64,000 nucleotides of DNA from Bordetella genomosp. 13 (GCF_007679965.1 NZ_VEHL01000008.1:62001-126000); one strand, 5' to 3'. Shown: positions 10,522 through 21,525, numbered from the stretch's first letter. Notes: a model not told the origin generated them from the sequence alone. Numbers and translations: made by a program.

Positions 10522-10550
10522 AAAGCCCTGGATCGCTCCAGGGCTTTTTG
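10522..10550 (+). terminator. Rho-independent terminator between DUF1178 gene and efp (usable from both strands)
   Basis: AGCCCTGGA ... TCCAGGGCT stem (10524-10532 and 10537-10545) flanked by A-rich sequence on the left and TTTTT on the right. It lies 32 nt after the DUF1178 stop and 58 nt beyond the efp stop on the opposite strand. Confidence 0.85.
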
Positions 10551-10607
10551 CTTGATACCGAGGGGGCTGCTGCGCAGGCCCGCCGTGGCGGGCCCGAGGG
10601 CAGGGCG

Positions 10608-11165
10608 TCAGTTGACGCGGCTGCGGTATTCGTTGGTACGCGTGTCGATTTCGATCTTGTCGCCGATGGCGCAGAACAGCGGCACGTTCAGTTCGTAGCC
10701 GGTGTTGATCTTGGCGGGCTTGAGCACCTTGCCCGAGGTGTCGCCGCGCACGGCCGGCTCGGTGTAGGTGATTTCGCGGACCAGGATGGTGGGCAGCTCG
10801 ACCGAGATGGCGCGGCCGTCGTAGAACACCACTTCGACGGGCATGGCTTCTTCGAGGTAGTTCAGGGCGTCGCCCATGCTGTCGGCTTCGATCTCGTACT
10901 GGTTGTACTCTTCGTCCATGAAGACGTACATGGGATCGCCGAAGTAGGAGTACGTGCACTCCTTGCGCTCGAGCAGCACGACTTCGAACTTTTCGTCGGC
11001 CTTGTAGACCGATTCGCTGTTCGAGCCGTTCAGCAGGTTCTTGAACTTCAGTTTGACCACGGCCGCGTTGCGGCCCGACTTGTTGTATTCGGCCTTCTGG
11101 ACCACCAGCGGGTCCTTGCCCACCATGACCACGTTGCCGACCCGCAATTCCTGAGCGGTTTTCAT
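10608..11165 (-). CDS. efp: Elongation factor P (arginine-32, EarP-rhamnosylated type)
   Basis: A 185-residue three-domain protein that rescues ribosomes stalled at polyproline. Domain I (1-65) carries the modification loop EYNKSGRNAAVV with Arg at position 32 (not Lys as in E. coli), the hallmark of EF-P activated by EarP with dTDP-rhamnose. OB domains II and III follow (YSYFGDPMYVFMDEEYNQYE; GDKIEIDTRTNEYRSRVN at the end). The earP gene lies immediately upstream on the same strand (208-nt gap), a direct genomic confirmation of the arginine pathway. RBS CCGGAG precedes ATG 11165. Very high confidence. Confidence 0.98.
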   Translation of the reverse strand: MKTAQELRVGNVVMVGKDPLVVQKAEYNKSGRNAAVVKLKFKNLLNGSNSESVYKADEKFEVVLLERKECTYSYFGDPMYVFMDEEYNQYEIEADSMGDALNYLEEAMPVEVVFYDGRAISVELPTILVREITYTEPAVRGDTSGKVLKPAKINTGYELNVPLFCAIGDKIEIDTRTNEYRSRVN

Positions 11166-11241
11166 CTATTAAAACTCCGGGGGAAAATGCGCACTCACCG
11201 TGCTTGCGCGGGTTCAGGCTGGCGGCCGCTGCCGCGGGCGG

Positions 11242-11260
11242 TTTGCAAGAAGCTTGCAAA
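11242..11260. promoter_or_regulatory. Palindrome in the earP-efp gap
   Basis: TTTGCAAG (11242-11249), 3-nt spacer, CTTGCAAA (11253-11260): a perfect 8-bp inverted repeat, 77 nt upstream of the efp start and 114 nt beyond the earP stop. The TTGCAA half could also serve as a -35 element for efp, but no good -10 follows. Could be an operator or a weak terminator; no T tract is present. Confidence 0.3.
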
Positions 11261-11373
11261 GGCCAGCGGCGGGGTCCTGCTGAAGTGTCCGCGCCCCGGG
11301 AGGCTGTGAAATTTTGAGCCAGACCCCCGCCGGACGATCCGCCGGGAAAAGCTGCTCGGAAAAACCAGCCATT

Positions 11374-12486
11374 CTAGCGCGTATTGGCCAATTCCGCGCA
11401 GAAATCGGCGAGGTTGTCGGCCAGATCGGGGCGGGCGGCCAGATCCGCGTCCCACTGCCGGGCGGTCTGCTGCCAGGCATTCCACGCCGGCGGCGCCAGC
11501 GCGCGGGCCAGCGCCTGGGGGACGGCGGCGGAATCGGCGTTCCAGGCGCGCACCAGCGCCTGGGCGGCCTCCGGGCCCGCGTAGCGCGCTTGCCACGCCG
11601 CCAGCTTCTCCAGGTGGACGTCCTCGTCCTGGGGGTAGATCTGCCATACCAGGGGGCGGGCGGCCCAGGCCGCCCGCACGAAGGAATCCTCGCCGCGCAC
11701 GAAGTTGATGTCGGCGCACCACAGCAGCCTGTCGAAATCGTGCTGGATGACGAAGGGAACGCGCGCCATGCGCAGCCGGCCGCCCGGCGACACGGCGGCT
11801 TCCAGGCCGGGCGCGACGCCCTGCGGCACCAGCAGCAGCGTATGCGCGGCATCGGCGGACAGCGCTGCGGCCAGCTCGGCCCAGGGGGCGTGCGGATAAC
11901 AGAACAGGGTGGCCAGGCGCGCGCCGCCGGCAAGCGGGGCCACGTCGTCCTGGCCCAGGCCTAGCGTGCGCAGGAAGTCTTGCCGGCCGCCCACCGAGGC
12001 CTGCAGCGCGTCGCGTTCGGCCGACAGGCCCGGCTCGCGCAGCAGGCCGCCCGTGGCGGGCGTGAAGCCGGGAAAGAAGAAATACTTGACCAGGCCATCC
12101 GGACGCCGCGAGGGCAGGCCGTGGCAGCTCTCGATCCAGGGTTCGGCGCTGAGGTATTCCAGGTTGATCCAGATCGGCCGCGTGCGCTGCATGGCAGCGA
12201 CGTAGTCCGCCGGAGGATCGCAGGCGAAGGCCTCGATCACGACCTCTGCGGGGTTCAGCAGCGCCGGGTCGGGCTGCGGCGTCCAGTGCACGACATCGAT
12301 GCCGGCGACCTCCTGGCGGGCCAGTCCGGGCCGCACGTCGGGCTGGATACGAGAGAACGCGTCCAGGTCATCGACCCACAGGCGCATCGGCCAGCCGCGG
12401 CCATGCGCCAGGCGCCGCGCCAGCCGCCAGCACACGCCGATGTCGCCATAGTTGTCGACGACGCGGCAGAACAGGTCCGTGCGCAA
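11374..12486 (-). CDS. earP: EarP, EF-P arginine-32 rhamnosyltransferase
   Basis: A 370-residue inverting GT-B glycosyltransferase that transfers L-rhamnose from dTDP-rhamnose to Arg32 of EF-P. The N-terminal signature DLFCRVVDNYGDIGVCWRLA is diagnostic; Asp11 and Asp15 correspond to the catalytic/structural aspartates known in Pseudomonas EarP, and the C-terminal nucleotide-sugar site (WQIYPQDEDVHLEKL) is present. The start is TTG at 12486: an in-frame stop lies just upstream, so no earlier start is possible, and AGG sits at a workable distance. The gene begins 15 nt after the DUF2863 stop, so the two are probably co-transcribed. Confidence 0.95.
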   Translation of the reverse strand: MRTDLFCRVVDNYGDIGVCWRLARRLAHGRGWPMRLWVDDLDAFSRIQPDVRPGLARQEVAGIDVVHWTPQPDPALLNPAEVVIEAFACDPPADYVAAMQRTRPIWINLEYLSAEPWIESCHGLPSRRPDGLVKYFFFPGFTPATGGLLREPGLSAERDALQASVGGRQDFLRTLGLGQDDVAPLAGGARLATLFCYPHAPWAELAAALSADAAHTLLLVPQGVAPGLEAAVSPGGRLRMARVPFVIQHDFDRLLWCADINFVRGEDSFVRAAWAARPLVWQIYPQDEDVHLEKLAAWQARYAGPEAAQALVRAWNADSAAVPQALARALAPPAWNAWQQTARQWDADLAARPDLADNLADFCAELANTR

Positions 12487-12501
12487 GGGGCACCTTTCCC
12501 G

Positions 12502-13707
12502 TCAGTGGAAGCGCGAGGGCGCCGCCTCGGCGTCCTCGGGCAGTTCCGCGTGCACCAGCTCGCCCAGCGGATTGGGGAATTGCGGCGCGCCGCAGTCCTC
12601 GCAGTAGTCGGGCGGCAGCACGCCGGGGATGCGGCGCACGTCGCCCACGCCGTATTCCTTGAGCAGCGCGGCGATCTCGTCGACCGCGTCGGGCTGGCCC
12701 TCGTCGGCGGGCACGTCTTCCTCGCGGCCGTACAGCGGCCACACGCAGCCGTAGTACACGTCGTTGCTGTTGCGCGGCGTGAAGCCGATACGGTATTCGT
12801 CGACCTGGCCTTCGCCGCAGCCGGCCACCACGGCGCGCAGCTGGGCGGGGGGCAGGCTGACCGCGCTTTCCAGCCAGCTGACGGCGGCGCGCAGCGACAT
12901 GGGGCGCACGCGGCGGTCGGCGTCGCGGTTGCTGACGTAGTACGCATCGGGCAACAGGCATTCGATGCCGCAGCCCGGCAGCAGCGCGGCCAGTGTGGGC
13001 TGGGCCTGCGCGATCCATTGCTCGAGGCAGGCGTCGCGGCTGGCGGCGGCGTCCTCGGGATGCTCCTGCCAGCGGAAGATCGGGGCGCGTTCGGGCACCG
13101 CCACGGCGGCGACCACGTAACGCGTGTCGGCCAGCATGTTGGCCGTCTCGACGTCGGTGTTGAGCACCGGCCAGCTGGTCTCGGCGCCCAGGGCGCGCGC
13201 GGACAGGCGCTGCATCCATTGCCAGGTTTCGGCGAAGGTGCGCGGCATCTGGTCGATGCTGACCAACTGCGGCAGCAGCGCCACGCGCGCCTGGCTGGCC
13301 AGGACGTGGCCGTGCAGCTGCGCCAGCAGGGCCTGCTGGGCGGATGGCGGGATCGGTCCGGTGGGGATGGTGTAGCGCGTCCAGGCGGCCACGGGGGCCA
13401 CGACCAGCAGCACGTCGTAGCGCACACCGTTCTTCTCCACCTGCATGGACTCGGACAGGGTCTCGGCCTGTTCGATCAGCACCTCGTAGGCGCCGGTGTC
13501 GGTGCGCGACAGGTGGTCCAGCGCGGATTCCAGCGGCCCGTCCTGTCCCTGGCGCAGCAGCTTGGGGATGGCCTCGCCCAGCAGCGCCTGCCAGTACACG
13601 TCTTCCACGTGGCTGCCGGAGCGGTTAAGCGCCTGCGACAGGGCCGCCAGGCGCGTGGCGTCGCGGCTCATGCGGGGCGTGGAGGTTCGACTGCGGGCTC
13701 GGGCCAT
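12502..13707 (-). CDS. DUF2863 family protein
   Basis: A 401-residue cytoplasmic protein that I recognise as DUF2863, a betaproteobacterial family without known function. Features: basic N-terminus (ARARSRTSTPRMSRD), helical region with LSQALNRSGSHVEDVYWQAL, a central VLLVVAPVAAWTRYTIP segment, and near the C-terminus a CEDCGAPQFPNPLGELVHAE stretch with two cysteines like half a metal site. No signal peptide. I chose ATG 13707, where the basic family-like N-terminus begins; the frame is open to 13812. A strong AGGAGG lies 25 nt upstream, oddly far from this ATG. Likely first gene of a DUF2863-earP-efp unit. Confidence 0.8.
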   Translation of the reverse strand: MARARSRTSTPRMSRDATRLAALSQALNRSGSHVEDVYWQALLGEAIPKLLRQGQDGPLESALDHLSRTDTGAYEVLIEQAETLSESMQVEKNGVRYDVLLVVAPVAAWTRYTIPTGPIPPSAQQALLAQLHGHVLASQARVALLPQLVSIDQMPRTFAETWQWMQRLSARALGAETSWPVLNTDVETANMLADTRYVVAAVAVPERAPIFRWQEHPEDAAASRDACLEQWIAQAQPTLAALLPGCGIECLLPDAYYVSNRDADRRVRPMSLRAAVSWLESAVSLPPAQLRAVVAGCGEGQVDEYRIGFTPRNSNDVYYGCVWPLYGREEDVPADEGQPDAVDEIAALLKEYGVGDVRRIPGVLPPDYCEDCGAPQFPNPLGELVHAELPEDAEAAPSRFH

Positions 13708-13875
13708 GAATTCTTTGGTGGGTATGGGGGAACCTCCTAGTTTACCTCCGCCGGTCGGGCGGCCTGTCGCATTGATCCGTCCATGGCAACAGTGCGTGCC
13801 GCCAGCGCCCATTTATCGCTGGGCGCCGCGGCGGCATCATGTCCGCAGCCCCGAATGCGTACACAGAGGTTTCCC

Positions 13876-14652
13876 ATGCGTCAGCCCGTCCTGTTCATCT
13901 CCCACGGCTCTCCGATGATGGCGGTCGAACCCGGCCGCACCGGCGCCGTGCTGGCCGCCTGGGCGCAAGCCCAGCCGCGGCGGCCCGCCGGCATCGTGGT
14001 GGTGTCGCCGCACTGGATGGGCCATGGCCTGGCGGTGTCCACGCGCGATCGCCAGGTGGCGTGGCACGACTTTGGCGGCTTTCCGCCCGAGCTCTACCGC
14101 CTGCAATACGCGGCGCCGGGCTCGCCGCAATTGGCCGCGCGCGTGCAGCAGGTACTGGCGGACGCCGGCATGCCGGCCGGCAACGATCCGCGCCGGCCGC
14201 TGGATCATGGCGCCTGGGTGCCGCTGCGCTACCTGTATCCCGACGCCGACGTGCCGGTGGTGCAGCTGGCGCTGGACGTGGACCGCGACGCGCGCGGCCA
14301 ATATGAACTGGGCCGCGCGCTGGCGCCGCTGCGGGACGAGGGCATCCTGCTGATCGGCTCGGGCTCGCTCACGCACAACCTGCGCGACGTGCGCATGCCG
14401 CACGGCGCGCCGGCCGTCGACTACGTGCCGCCGTTCCAGGCGTGGTACGCCCAGCGCGTGGCCGCCGGCGACATCGACGCCCTGCTGGACTGGCAGGCAT
14501 CGGCGCCCGGCGCGGCGCGGGCGCATCCCCACGACGATCACCTGATGCCGTTCTACGTGGCGCTGGGCGCGGGCGGGACGGTACGCACCCGGCTGGTGGA
14601 CGAAGTCGCGTACGGCGCGCTGGCCATGGATGCCTACGCGTTCAGCGACTGA
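13876..14652 (+). CDS. DODA-type extradiol ring-cleavage dioxygenase (YgiD-like)
   Basis: A 258-residue class III extradiol dioxygenase related to E. coli YgiD (4,5-DOPA dioxygenase) and LigB. Likely zinc or iron ligands are in LFISHGSPMM (His10), VVVSPHWMGHG and the C-terminal HPHDDHLMPFYVALGAG; the middle LDHGAWVPLRYLYPDADVPVVQL is highly conserved in this family. It acts on catecholic substrates; the true substrate here is unknown. ATG 13876 begins the conserved domain and follows an AGAGG site. It is divergent from the DUF2863 gene and followed by a hairpin/T-tract at 14831. Confidence 0.88.
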   Translation: MRQPVLFISHGSPMMAVEPGRTGAVLAAWAQAQPRRPAGIVVVSPHWMGHGLAVSTRDRQVAWHDFGGFPPELYRLQYAAPGSPQLAARVQQVLADAGMPAGNDPRRPLDHGAWVPLRYLYPDADVPVVQLALDVDRDARGQYELGRALAPLRDEGILLIGSGSLTHNLRDVRMPHGAPAVDYVPPFQAWYAQRVAAGDIDALLDWQASAPGAARAHPHDDHLMPFYVALGAGGTVRTRLVDEVAYGALAMDAYAFSD

Positions 14653-14830
14653 GCAGCGGTCTCGTCATACGACCGAGGCACGCGCTTTCGTGCCCGGCGG
14701 CCACTCGGGCCGAGCCATCCGTCGCCCCTCCGGGGCGCCGCCGGTCGGCCCGGACCCGGCGCGTGACGCCATGGCCCCTGAGCAGGCGCCGCGCGTCTCA
14801 GGGGCATTGCCATGGAACGCCAGACCACGA

Positions 14831-14860
14831 AGGCGGACGCCGCTAGCGTTCGCCTTTTCT
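14831..14860 (+). terminator. Probable terminator of the dioxygenase gene
   Basis: Stem GGCGGACGC (14832-14840) with GCGTTCGCC (14846-14854), one G-T wobble, 5-nt loop CGCTA, followed by TTTTCT. Confidence 0.65.
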
Positions 14861-14864
14861 CCAA

Positions 14865-14893
14865 TTGACTTCCGGTTTGGGCTCCCTCACAAT
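14865..14893 (+). promoter_or_regulatory. Sigma-70-type promoter for the Tat-exported Bug gene
   Basis: TTGACT (14865-14870) and CACAAT (14888-14893) separated by 17 nt: 5/6 and 4/6 matches to the consensus. The predicted start site is about 65 nt before ATG 14965. Confidence 0.55.
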
Positions 14894-14964
14894 CGATTCA
14901 TAAGACGTCGTACAACATGAATGGAATGTGAAAGCATTCGCCCACCAGGAAAGGAGACACTTTC

Positions 14965-15942
14965 ATGCCTATCGCCCGCCGGGAATTTCTGGCCGTCATG
15001 GGGGCGGCCGCGCTCACCTCGGCCGCGCGTCCCATCCTCGCCGCCCAGGACTGGCCCAATCGCAACGTTCGCCTGATCGTGCCGTATCCGGCAGGCGGGT
15101 CGTCCGACATCATCGCGCGCGCCATCAGCCAGCCGCTGTCGGCCGCATTGGGCCAGACGGTGGTGGTGGACAACCGCCCTGGCGCCAACGGCAACCTCGG
15201 CGCCGGCCTGGTGGCCCAGTCAGGCGAGGAAGGTCACACGCTGCTGATCTGCGACGTCGGCGCGCTGGCCATCAGCCCCTCGGTGTATACCAAGCTGAAC
15301 TTCGATCCCTCCAAGGACCTGCGCGGCGTCAGCATGCTGGCGTACTCGCCGCACGTGATCGCCGTGCACCCGTCGGTCAAGGTCAACACGCTGCAGGAAC
15401 TGATCGAGCTGACCAAGCGCGAACGCCTGAACTTCGCCGTGCCCGCCGTGGGCAGCGCACCCCACCTGGCCGGCGTGGCGGTGGGCCAGGCCACCGGCGC
15501 GAAATGGGAATACGTGCCCTACAAGGGCGGCGCGCAGGCCATCACCGACGTGGTGGGCGGGCAGGTCCAGATCATCATGAATGGCCTGCTGGCCACGCTG
15601 CCGCACGTGCAGAGCGGCAAGCTCAAGGCCATCGCGATCTCCAAGCGCGAGCGCATGTCGATCCTGCCCGACATCGCCACCATCGCGGAACAGGGCGTGC
15701 CCGGCTTCGAGTCGGGCACGTGGCAGGGCATCCTGGCGCCGCGCAGCATGCCCGACGCAGTGGCCAACCGCGTGGGCGCCGAGCTGGCCAAGATCATCAA
15801 CCAGCCCGACATCAAGCAGAAGCTGGGCGAGCAGGGCGCCGAAGTGGTGGTGATGAATCCGGCCGACCTGGACGCGTTCTTCAACAAGGAGCGCGCGCGC
15901 TGGGCCGAAGTGGTGGCCAAGGCCGACATCAAGCTGGACTGA
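14965..15942 (+). CDS. Bug/TctC-family tripartite tricarboxylate transporter receptor, Tat-type signal
   Basis: A 325-residue periplasmic solute-binding protein of the Bug family, amplified in Bordetella. The mature part has the family landmarks IVPYPAGGSSDIIARAI, VVDNRPGANGNLGAG, the repeated MNGLLATLPHVQSGKLKAI segment and a C-terminus ending in ADIKLD. Unlike the three other Bug proteins in the window, its leader (IARREFLAVMGAAALTSAAR) has twin arginines, indicating Tat export. No TctA/TctB membrane genes are nearby, as usual for orphan Bug receptors. Ligand unknown (carboxylates or related small organics are typical). RBS AAAGGAGA before ATG 14965. Confidence 0.9.
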   Translation: MPIARREFLAVMGAAALTSAARPILAAQDWPNRNVRLIVPYPAGGSSDIIARAISQPLSAALGQTVVVDNRPGANGNLGAGLVAQSGEEGHTLLICDVGALAISPSVYTKLNFDPSKDLRGVSMLAYSPHVIAVHPSVKVNTLQELIELTKRERLNFAVPAVGSAPHLAGVAVGQATGAKWEYVPYKGGAQAITDVVGGQVQIIMNGLLATLPHVQSGKLKAIAISKRERMSILPDIATIAEQGVPGFESGTWQGILAPRSMPDAVANRVGAELAKIINQPDIKQKLGEQGAEVVVMNPADLDAFFNKERARWAEVVAKADIKLD

Positions 15943-16007
15943 TACCGGCCGCGCGGGCGACGCAGCGCGGCCAAGCGCGCCTGGCCTGCGGGCGTTGCCC
16001 GGGCATG

Positions 16008-16038
16008 AAAAAGCCGATCCACGAGTGATCGGCTTTTT
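16008..16038 (+). terminator. Rho-independent terminator between Bug gene and acnA (bidirectional)
   Basis: AAAAAGCCGATC (16008-16019) and GATCGGCTTTTTT (16027-16038 and on) form a 12-bp A/T-flanked stem about 70 nt after the Bug stop. On the minus strand it lies about 110 nt beyond the acnA stop. Confidence 0.85.
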
Positions 16039-16145
16039 TGCGTCGGCGGCGCCGCGGCACCTGGGGTGCCGCCGGGCGCCGGGGGCGCGGCGCGTGCGGC
16101 GATGCTTTGCGGACCGGGGCAGGCAGGCCCGCCCCGGGGCCGCGT

Positions 16146-18845
<2,700 letters not shown>

Positions 18846-18942
18846 GTTGAACTCCCTGGGTTTGGACCGCGTGAAATCGCCATTTTCTGGCGTTTCGGCG
18901 TGCTTGTCATTGTATGTGAGACAAGCCTTCGTGGGTGTCTAC

Positions 18943-18979
18943 GTCTTATATCTTATATAAGACATAAAACAGGTGTCAA
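18943..18979 (-). promoter_or_regulatory. acnA promoter with overlapping palindromic operator
   Basis: Read on the minus strand: -35 TTGACA (18974-18979, perfect), 18-nt spacer, -10 TAAGAT (18950-18955). The -10 is covered by a perfect inverted repeat, GTCTTATAT (18943-18951), CTT, ATATAAGAC (18955-18963), which contains a 12-bp palindrome TCTTATATAAGA (18951-18962). This placement suits a repressor, possibly a GntR-type TCA-cycle regulator; the regulator is not in the window. Confidence 0.6.
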
Positions 18980-18991
18980 AGTTCCGTGCGC

Positions 18992-19807
18992 CTAGTCCGG
19001 CAAGCCGTCCAGCACCTTGTTCAGGTAGCTATCAGGAGGCAGGCGGATGCCGAAATCCCGGACCAGCACGTCGCGTATTTCGGCGGCGTCGGCCAGCCGG
19101 CGCCGCTGCGCCGTGCCGTCCGGGGCATAGCGGGTGTAGTCGCGGTTGCGCAAGGCCAGGCGCAGGCCCGGGACGGCGCGGGCGGCCATCAGGTCGCGTA
19201 TGAACATGGAGTCGGGATACGTGGAGACGAAGTGGCTGGCGACCAGGTAGTCCGGCAGCGTCTGCGCCTGCTGGTCGTAGCGGTACAGCGTGCGCCACTC
19301 GTCGCCGACCCGCGCCTGCATGCGCCAGCTGCCTTCGTTGCCGGGCACCAGGCGGAAGTCGCCGTGCGGCGTGGACTGCGCGCCGGGCTCCTGGCGCAGC
19401 ACGCCGGTCAGCGTCATGGCGCCGAAGCCCACGTCCACGATGTGCGGCTGGCCGTCGATCTTCGCCTGCAGCAGCATGTGGGTGCGCGGGGTGACGGCGT
19501 CCTCGGGATGCGCCCATAGCACGGCGGCGGCCAGGTCCGTCACGGCGAAGCCCAGCTCGCGCAGCGCGGCGCCGAACAGCAGGTTGTGCTCGTAGCAATA
19601 GCCGCCGCGCTGTTCGTCCACCAGCTTGCGGTGCAGGTCGGACAGTTCCAGCCTGACGGGCCGGCGCAGCAGCGGATCGAGATTCTCGAAGGGGATGGCG
19701 CGCACGTGGTGCAGCACCAGGCTGGCGACCCCGTCCAGCGTGGCCGCGGGCCAGGCCGTCAGGCCGATGCGTTGCAGATAGTTGTCCCACAGGGTGGCGT
19801 CGGACAT
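18992..19807 (-). CDS. Arylamine N-acetyltransferase
   Basis: A 271-residue acetyl-CoA-dependent enzyme of the NAT family. Catalytic triad visible: Cys71 in RGGYCYEHN, His110 in PRTHMLLQ and Asp125 in HIVDVGFG. The N-terminal helical bundle (YLQRIGLTAWPAATLDGVASLVLHHVRAIPFENLD) and the barrel (EPGAQSTPHGDFRLVPGNEG) match the family length of about 275. It acetylates aromatic amines or hydrazines; physiological substrate unknown. Start ATG 19807 follows GGAGGT. Its 3' end lies 13 nt from the acnA -35 element, so acnA is transcribed separately. Confidence 0.93.
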   Translation of the reverse strand: MSDATLWDNYLQRIGLTAWPAATLDGVASLVLHHVRAIPFENLDPLLRRPVRLELSDLHRKLVDEQRGGYCYEHNLLFGAALRELGFAVTDLAAAVLWAHPEDAVTPRTHMLLQAKIDGQPHIVDVGFGAMTLTGVLRQEPGAQSTPHGDFRLVPGNEGSWRMQARVGDEWRTLYRYDQQAQTLPDYLVASHFVSTYPDSMFIRDLMAARAVPGLRLALRNRDYTRYAPDGTAQRRRLADAAEIRDVLVRDFGIRLPPDSYLNKVLDGLPD

Positions 19808-19882
19808 GGCACCTCCGGATGCCTGCTGGCGATCCTTCCATCGTAACGCCGTGGCGATGACGATGCGGGGACGGGGCTGGGT

Positions 19883-20485
19883 CTAGAAGATGCCCAGCCA
19901 GCCGCCGCGGTTCAGCTCGCTTTCGCAGCTCTTGTATTGCGCGCCGAAGCGATCGGCGCGCTCCTGCACCTGCGCCGCCACGCGCTTGAGCCAGGCCTTG
20001 GCCTCGTAGCTGCGGTTGCGGTAACCGGTCCAGCCTTCGTGGTAGTTCAGGTATTGCCGGTAGGCGTCCCATTTCGAGACGCCGTTGAGCTTCTGGGTCT
20101 TGGCGATGTACCAGCCCATGAAGTCCATGGCGTCGTCGAAATCGCTGCGGCTGGAGGTCCAGCCGCCGGCCTCGCGTTGGTAATCGGCCCAGGTCTCGTC
20201 CTTGGCCTGCGCGTAGCCGTATGCCGAGCTCACACGGCCCCAGGGAATGAAGCCGAGGAAGTAGTAGCGCGGCGGCACGGCGTCGTGGCGGAAGCTCGAC
20301 TCCTGGTACATCATCGCGATGGGCACCTGGGGCGGCACGCCCCATTTGCTCTGCACGTGCAGGGCCGCGTCGTGCCAGTCGGGCTTCTCGCGGAAGATCG
20401 CGCAGAGGTTCTCCGGATTCGAGGGAGGCACCGTGGCGCAGCCGGCAAGCAGCAGCAACGGCGCCATGGGCAGCAGTCCTCGCAT
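19883..20485 (-). CDS. Small lytic-transglycosylase-like (SLT fold) lipoprotein
   Basis: A 200-residue lipoprotein (LLLLAGC, acylated Cys16). The mature protein resembles the goose-lysozyme/SLT fold: IAMMYQESSFRHDA contains the expected catalytic Glu with the E-S-S/R context, followed by VSSAYGYAQAKDETWADYQ (the GxxQ-type motif) and ANYHEG-like YLNYHEGWTGYRNRSYEAK. Such enzymes cleave peptidoglycan with 1,6-anhydro formation. Substrate activity is inferred from these motifs only. It is separated from the NAT gene by 75 nt on the same strand and divergent from the LysR gene. Confidence 0.82.
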   Translation of the reverse strand: MRGLLPMAPLLLLAGCATVPPSNPENLCAIFREKPDWHDAALHVQSKWGVPPQVPIAMMYQESSFRHDAVPPRYYFLGFIPWGRVSSAYGYAQAKDETWADYQREAGGWTSSRSDFDDAMDFMGWYIAKTQKLNGVSKWDAYRQYLNYHEGWTGYRNRSYEAKAWLKRVAAQVQERADRFGAQYKSCESELNRGGWLGIF

Positions 20486-20610
20486 CGGCGGGCGGGTCCT
20501 AGGCGTTTGGCGTTATCGGGAAGGCTCGATTTTAAGCATCCCGCGCCGATTATGATGAAATGTGACAGGGCGCATTGCCCATCTTTCCGCTGCTTCCTGA
20601 TCCTCCGCCC

Positions 20611-21525
20611 ATGAAAGGCTCCCGCAATTCCCTGACCTCGCTGCGCATCTTCCTCGAAGCCGCGCGCACGCTGAATTTCAGCCGCGCCGCCGAGAACCTG
20701 CACCTGACGCAAAGCGCGGTCAGCAAGCACGTCGGCGCGCTGGAGGACAGGCTGGGCTGCCCGCTGTTCAAGCGCCTGCCGGTGGGCCTGCGCCTGACCC
20801 ACGCGGGCGCGCTCTATCTCGAGCGCGTGGCGGCGGGCATGCGGCTGATCGACGAGGCCGAGGCCATGGTCGCGCATCCCGGCTCGCGGGTGGCGCTGAA
20901 CCTGGCGGTCTCGCCGTCGTTCGCGCAGTTCTGCCTGATTCCCGGCCTGCGCGCGTTCTTCGACCTGCATCCCGAGGTCCGCGTCAACGTACGGCCGCGG
21001 CTGTTGTATGGGCGCGACCGCGCCGAGCGCTTCGACGCCGAGATCCAGCTGCATACCGGCCACGTGGCCGGCATGTCGGCGCAGTATCTGTGCGGCCGCG
21101 AGATGACGCTGGTCGCCGCGCCCTCGCTGCTGGCGCGCACGCCCATCCGCACGCTCGAAGACCTGGACCACGCGCCGCTGCTCAAGCGCGCGCAGCGCGG
21201 CTATGGCTGGGACGAATGGAAGGCCGACGTGGCGCCCCTGTGGTCGGGGCCGGCCGCTTCGGCTGCCGAGTACGAAGGGTTCTCCGTCCTGCTGCCCGCC
21301 GTGCTGGCCGGGCTGGGCGTGGCCATCGTGCCCCTGTGCATGGTGCTTGAGCCGCTGCGCGCCGGCGCGCTGCTGCGGCCGCTGGGCGAGATCGTGGAGG
21401 GCCGCTATGGCTATTTCCTGCTGCAGCCGCGCCCGAACGTCGGCGGGCCGTACGCCGAGGCCCTGTGCGCCTGGGTGTCCGAGCAGGCGGAGGCCCTGAA
21501 TGCGCGGGTGAAAACGCTACGCTAG
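20611..21525 (+). CDS. LysR-family transcriptional regulator (GcvA-like)
   Basis: A 304-residue LTTR. The winged helix-turn-helix occupies residues 5-65 (LTSLRIFLEAARTLNFSRAA, NLHLTQSAVSKHVGALEDRL), with the substrate-binding domain from about 90 on. The phrase SRAAENLHLTQSAVSKHV is typical of the GcvA subgroup. ATG 20611 was preferred to ATG 20575 because it places the HTH at the usual distance from the N-terminus. It lies 111 nt upstream of a Bug receptor and an M28 peptidase gene in the same direction, so it may control them; inducer unknown. Confidence 0.88.
   Translation: MKGSRNSLTSLRIFLEAARTLNFSRAAENLHLTQSAVSKHVGALEDRLGCPLFKRLPVGLRLTHAGALYLERVAAGMRLIDEAEAMVAHPGSRVALNLAVSPSFAQFCLIPGLRAFFDLHPEVRVNVRPRLLYGRDRAERFDAEIQLHTGHVAGMSAQYLCGREMTLVAAPSLLARTPIRTLEDLDHAPLLKRAQRGYGWDEWKADVAPLWSGPAASAAEYEGFSVLLPAVLAGLGVAIVPLCMVLEPLRAGALLRPLGEIVEGRYGYFLLQPRPNVGGPYAEALCAWVSEQAEALNARVKTLR

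Larger units (their letters stand above)
14653..14964. other. Intergenic stretch (312 nt) with two hairpins, a terminator and a promoter
   Basis: No gene seen. Contents in order: a short inverted repeat GGCACG/CGTGCC near 14685-14702; a 9-bp perfect inverted repeat GCCCCTGAG (14774-14782) with CTCAGGGGC (14797-14805) lacking a T tract; a terminator-like hairpin at 14831-14858; a promoter at 14865-14893; and the ribosome site AAAGGAGA just before the next gene. Confidence 0.6.

Noticed and set aside
14774..14805. Inverted repeat GCCCCTGAG/CTCAGGGGC as a terminator
   Set aside because: No T tract follows; the better terminator is at 14831-14858.
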